Positions 8,034 to 9,641 of a stretch of 9,641 nucleotides of DNA are shown here, piece by piece (position 1 is the stretch's first letter; the number at the start of each line of letters is the position of its first letter). The DNA comes from Bacteroidales bacterium. GTDB lineage: Bacteria; Bacteroidota; Bacteroidia; Bacteroidales; UBA7960. The notes beneath the pieces are model-generated. The model had not been told where the DNA came from. It saw only the letters and a list, made by a program, of their open reading frames with translations, and ran no database searches. The DNA lies in assembly GCA_007132395.1 (NCBI GenBank), contig SLOR01000360.1, forward strand, positions 1 through 9,641, written 5' to 3'. The translations under genes were made by a program, and so were the position numbers.

Positions 8034-8039
8034 TACCTG

Positions 8040-8441
8040 TCAGGCTTTTTCTATCAACATATTGGTTAATCTGCAAATGGAAATTTTTCTGTTATCGGGG
8101 GTGGAAATTTCAATGTCCCAGATATGTGTTTTCGTTCCTTTATGAACCAGGGTAGCATGCGCCACTACATGCCCATCAGAAACAGAACCGATGTGGTTGG
8201 CCGTTATCTGCATTCCCACCACGTTAAACCTCTCTCTGTCAACCATTGCATACGAACCGGCACTGCCCACGGTTTCGGCAAGAGCCAGACTTGCCCCGCC
8301 ATGAAGGATTCCCATGGGTTGCAAAGTCCTGTTGTCCACAGGCATTTTGGCTTTCAGGTAATTGTCTCCGCTTTCAGTGAATTCTATGCCCAGGTGTTCT
8401 ACCAGGGTATTCTTACAAAGTTTATTCAGGTCCAGTGTCAT
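8040..8441 (-). CDS. menI: Hotdog-fold thioesterase, probable DHNA-CoA thioesterase
   Basis: This 133-residue protein is a PaaI/YdiI-type hotdog thioesterase. The signature QPMGILHGGASLALAETVGS spans residues 41-60. It has the conserved HGG (47-49) and the catalytic glutamate E56 on the central helix, as in E. coli MenI (YdiI). Its length is typical of the family. As first gene of the men operon, 6 nt before menF, it most likely hydrolyses DHNA-CoA, made by MenB, to DHNA, which MenA uses. The family is known for broad acyl-CoA specificity, so the exact substrate is inferred from context. The ATG at 8441 gives the usual N-terminus; no upstream in-frame extension is needed. Confidence 0.8.
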   Translation of the reverse strand: MTLDLNKLCKNTLVEHLGIEFTESGDNYLKAKMPVDNRTLQPMGILHGGASLALAETVGSAGSYAMVDRERFNVVGMQITANHIGSVSDGHVVAHATLVHKGTKTHIWDIEISTPDNRKISICRLTNMLIEKA

Positions 8442-8461
8442 TAAGGGAAGTTTGATATTAA

Positions 8462-8469
8462 CAAAATTA
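8462..8469 (-). promoter_or_regulatory. Possible -7 element for the men operon
   Basis: The minus strand reads TAATTTTG, matching TAnnTTTG, about 20 nt before the thioesterase ATG. That would give a very short 5' untranslated region. A convincing TTTG -33 box at about 19-nt spacing is missing, so confidence is low. Some promoter must lie between the terminator at 8663 and the ATG at 8441. Confidence 0.3.
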
Positions 8470-8496
8470 CAACTTTTTGTTGCGATTATCCGTATT

Positions 8497-8553
8497 TACC
8501 ATGATGTTTTATTAGGTAAAACCGCAAAAAAATACCTAAATACAATTGGGGTA
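8497..8553. promoter_or_regulatory. Alternating GGTA/TACC half-sites upstream of the men operon
   Basis: TACC (8497-8500), GGTA (8515-8518), TACC (8533-8536) and GGTA (8550-8553) alternate in orientation with centre spacings of 18, 18 and 17 bp. The inner pair sits in a longer inverted repeat, TTAGGTA (8512-8518) and TACCTAA (8533-8539). The outer left pair shares TTTACC/GGTAAA. The array lies just upstream of the proposed -7 box and could be an operator. Four-base sites are common, so this may be chance. Confidence 0.3.
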
Positions 8554-8662
8554 AGTGGTTGTATGAAATGGGAACAACTTGTTTCTAAGAAAGTTTTATT
8601 TTCCGAAAGATAAATCAGGCCGTTGCAGATATTGCAAGGTAATTATTGTATTGTGATAAAGT

Positions 8663-8700
8663 AAAACACCCCATGAAAAATAATATTCATGGGGTGTTTT
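8663..8700 (-). terminator. Strong intrinsic terminator after the MFS gene
   Basis: A perfect 15-bp stem, AAAACACCCCATGAA (8663-8677) with TTCATGGGGTGTTTT (8686-8700), encloses an 8-nt loop. A/T tails on both sides let it act in either direction. It begins 25 nt past the MFS stop codon and should insulate the men operon from that gene. Confidence 0.9.
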
Positions 8701-8724
8701 TTGGAAAAGACTTTAGGTTAAGAC

Positions 8725-9641
8725 CTATTCCTCCTCTTTTCTCTTTTCAGTTTTGTTGGGCAGTTCCAGGCCATAGCCCGATGTTTTATCTTCCCTCTTG
8801 AGCAGGAATGCGAAAATCAATCCCAGGAATCCCAGTACTGAAAATACAAGCATGGGGTTGGTGTAATCAAGGGGTTTAATGATCTCGGCAGAATGCGCAT
8901 CGCTTGTTATGCCAAAATACGCAGGATGGGCGTAGGCCAGGCGACCCTGCCCCATGATAATTTCAAACTGTCCGGCATCATCAACGTAGAAGCGGGCTCT
9001 TTCTTCCCATACCAGTTCGTTGTCCTGGCTGTAAAGCCTCAGGACGCCACGATGGGTTTTACCGAACATCTCCGTGTTGCCATCCTGCAACACAGAAACA
9101 AAAATGTTATTCTCGTCTTGGGTAAAGCGGTTGTCGTACACTACCTTTTGGGTGTCATCAACAGTTTTAATAAGTTCGGCCCTGTAGGAATCTGCATCTG
9201 TTAATTTTGAAAAATCAGCAGAAAGCAGTGCCTCAGGATTACCCACTTCAATAGTAAACTCACCCATTTCGTTGGTAGTTACCCTATGGCTTTCATTCCA
9301 TACGACACTTCCTCCCACGATGTCTTCAAACATAATGGCAGTAACATTGATATCCTTGTTGCTGATGGGTCTGTCTTTTCTGTCAAGATAAGTGCCGGAG
9401 TACACCATGTTGTTTTCCTGCACAATTTCAAACTGATTGGCGTTGATGGCAGCACGGTAGTTGGGGTTGGAGGCATCTACCACGTACCCGATTAGCATGG
9501 GGAAAATAAATAGACCGATATTTTGTACCGAGAACATGAAGCCATAGGCTGTACCCAGTTTTGAGGTGGGAACAATTTTTGTTACGGCAGGCCACATGGC
9601 AGCAGGTACCAGCGAAAATGCTATACCCAGCAAAACGATGG
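8725..9641 (-). CDS. MFS transporter, C-terminal part, with a large periplasmic insertion
   Basis: The frame is open to the right edge, so the N-terminal half is off-window; 304 residues are visible, ending at TAG at 8725. The first part, GIAFSLVPAAMWPAVTKIVP, then LGTAYGFMFSVQNIGL and FPMLIGYVVD, is typical of MFS helices 10 and 11. The last helix is MLVFSVLGFLGLIFAFLL (about 8800-8853), followed by a charged cytoplasmic tail rich in K and E. Between helices 11 and 12, where a short loop is expected, lie about 200 soluble residues (8863-9474) that by topology face the periplasm. They contain two related beta-rich units, described separately. The substrate cannot be told. A terminator follows directly, so the gene is probably transcribed apart from the men operon. 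Confidence 0.88.
   Translation of the reverse strand, partial: IVLLGIAFSLVPAAMWPAVTKIVPTSKLGTAYGFMFSVQNIGLFIFPMLIGYVVDASNPNYRAAINANQFEIVQENNMVYSGTYLDRKDRPISNKDINVTAIMFEDIVGGSVVWNESHRVTTNEMGEFTIEVGNPEALLSADFSKLTDADSYRAELIKTVDDTQKVVYDNRFTQDENNIFVSVLQDGNTEMFGKTHRGVLRLYSQDNELVWEERARFYVDDAGQFEIIMGQGRLAYAHPAYFGITSDAHSAEIIKPLDYTNPMLVFSVLGFLGLIFAFLLKREDKTSGYGLELPNKTEKRKEEE
8866..9408 (-). repeat. Two related beta-sandwich-like units inside the MFS protein
   Basis: Unit 1 (9160-9408) contains YSGTYLDRKDRPISNKDINV and then VVWNESHRVTTNEMGEFTIEVG. Unit 2 (8866-9114) contains RLYSQDNELVWEERARF and then DDAGQFEIIMG. They align at VVWNESHRV/LVWEERARF and at NEMGEFTIEVG/DDAGQFEIIMG, which suggests an old tandem duplication. 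Unit 1 resembles the Bacteroidota extracellular pattern of an opening YQA-RD-GNP, then VVYSE and a final TTN-G-F-LEIG. The resemblance is from memory, not a search. Confidence 0.6.

Noticed and set aside
9631..9633. TTG as the start codon of the MFS gene
   Set aside because: The frame remains open to the window edge, and the protein would begin in the middle of a helix and lack the N-terminal half of an MFS transporter. The true start is off-window.

Overview
The window comes from a member of the Bacteroidota, probably class Bacteroidia; an order such as Marinilabiliales is only a guess. Three things point this way. The MenB, MenF and MenC proteins match the Bacteroidia forms I know. The leftmost gene encodes a secreted protein whose N-terminal region is typical of Bacteroidota surface proteins and leads into a DUF11-type repeat. 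A- and T-rich sequence with TAnnTTTG-like elements, and no strong Shine-Dalgarno sites, precedes the genes. All genes identified lie on the minus strand, so transcription runs from right to left.

Right end (8725-9641): the C-terminal part of a major facilitator superfamily (MFS) transporter whose start lies outside the window. It carries an insertion of about 200 residues in the predicted periplasmic loop between its last two membrane helices. The insertion looks like two copies of a Bacteroidota-type beta-sandwich domain. A strong hairpin terminator (8663-8700) separates this gene from the next operon.

Centre (2308-8441): a compact menaquinone (vitamin K2) operon in the order thioesterase (menI-like), menF, menD, menB, menA, menC. 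MenF makes isochorismate and MenD makes SEPHCHC. MenC makes o-succinylbenzoate (OSB), and MenB closes the ring to give 1,4-dihydroxy-2-naphthoyl-CoA (DHNA-CoA). The hotdog thioesterase probably releases DHNA, and MenA prenylates it in the membrane. The genes are tightly packed: gaps of 6 and 4 nt, a 44-nt menD/menB overlap, a 108-nt gap before menA and 18 nt before menC. MenE (OSB-CoA ligase) and MenH (SHCHC synthase) are needed between MenD and MenB but are not encoded here. The methyltransferase for the last step (MenG/UbiE) is also absent.

Left end (1-1884): the first 628 codons of a large secreted protein, still open at the window edge. It has a signal peptide, a conserved Bacteroidota N-terminal module and the start of a DUF11-like repeat. 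A 423-nt AT-rich non-coding stretch separates it from menC and probably holds the weak end of the men operon and this gene's own promoter. I see no tRNA, rRNA, CRISPR array, insertion sequence or phage gene. Most of the window is ordinary core metabolism; the transporter insertion is the most unusual item.
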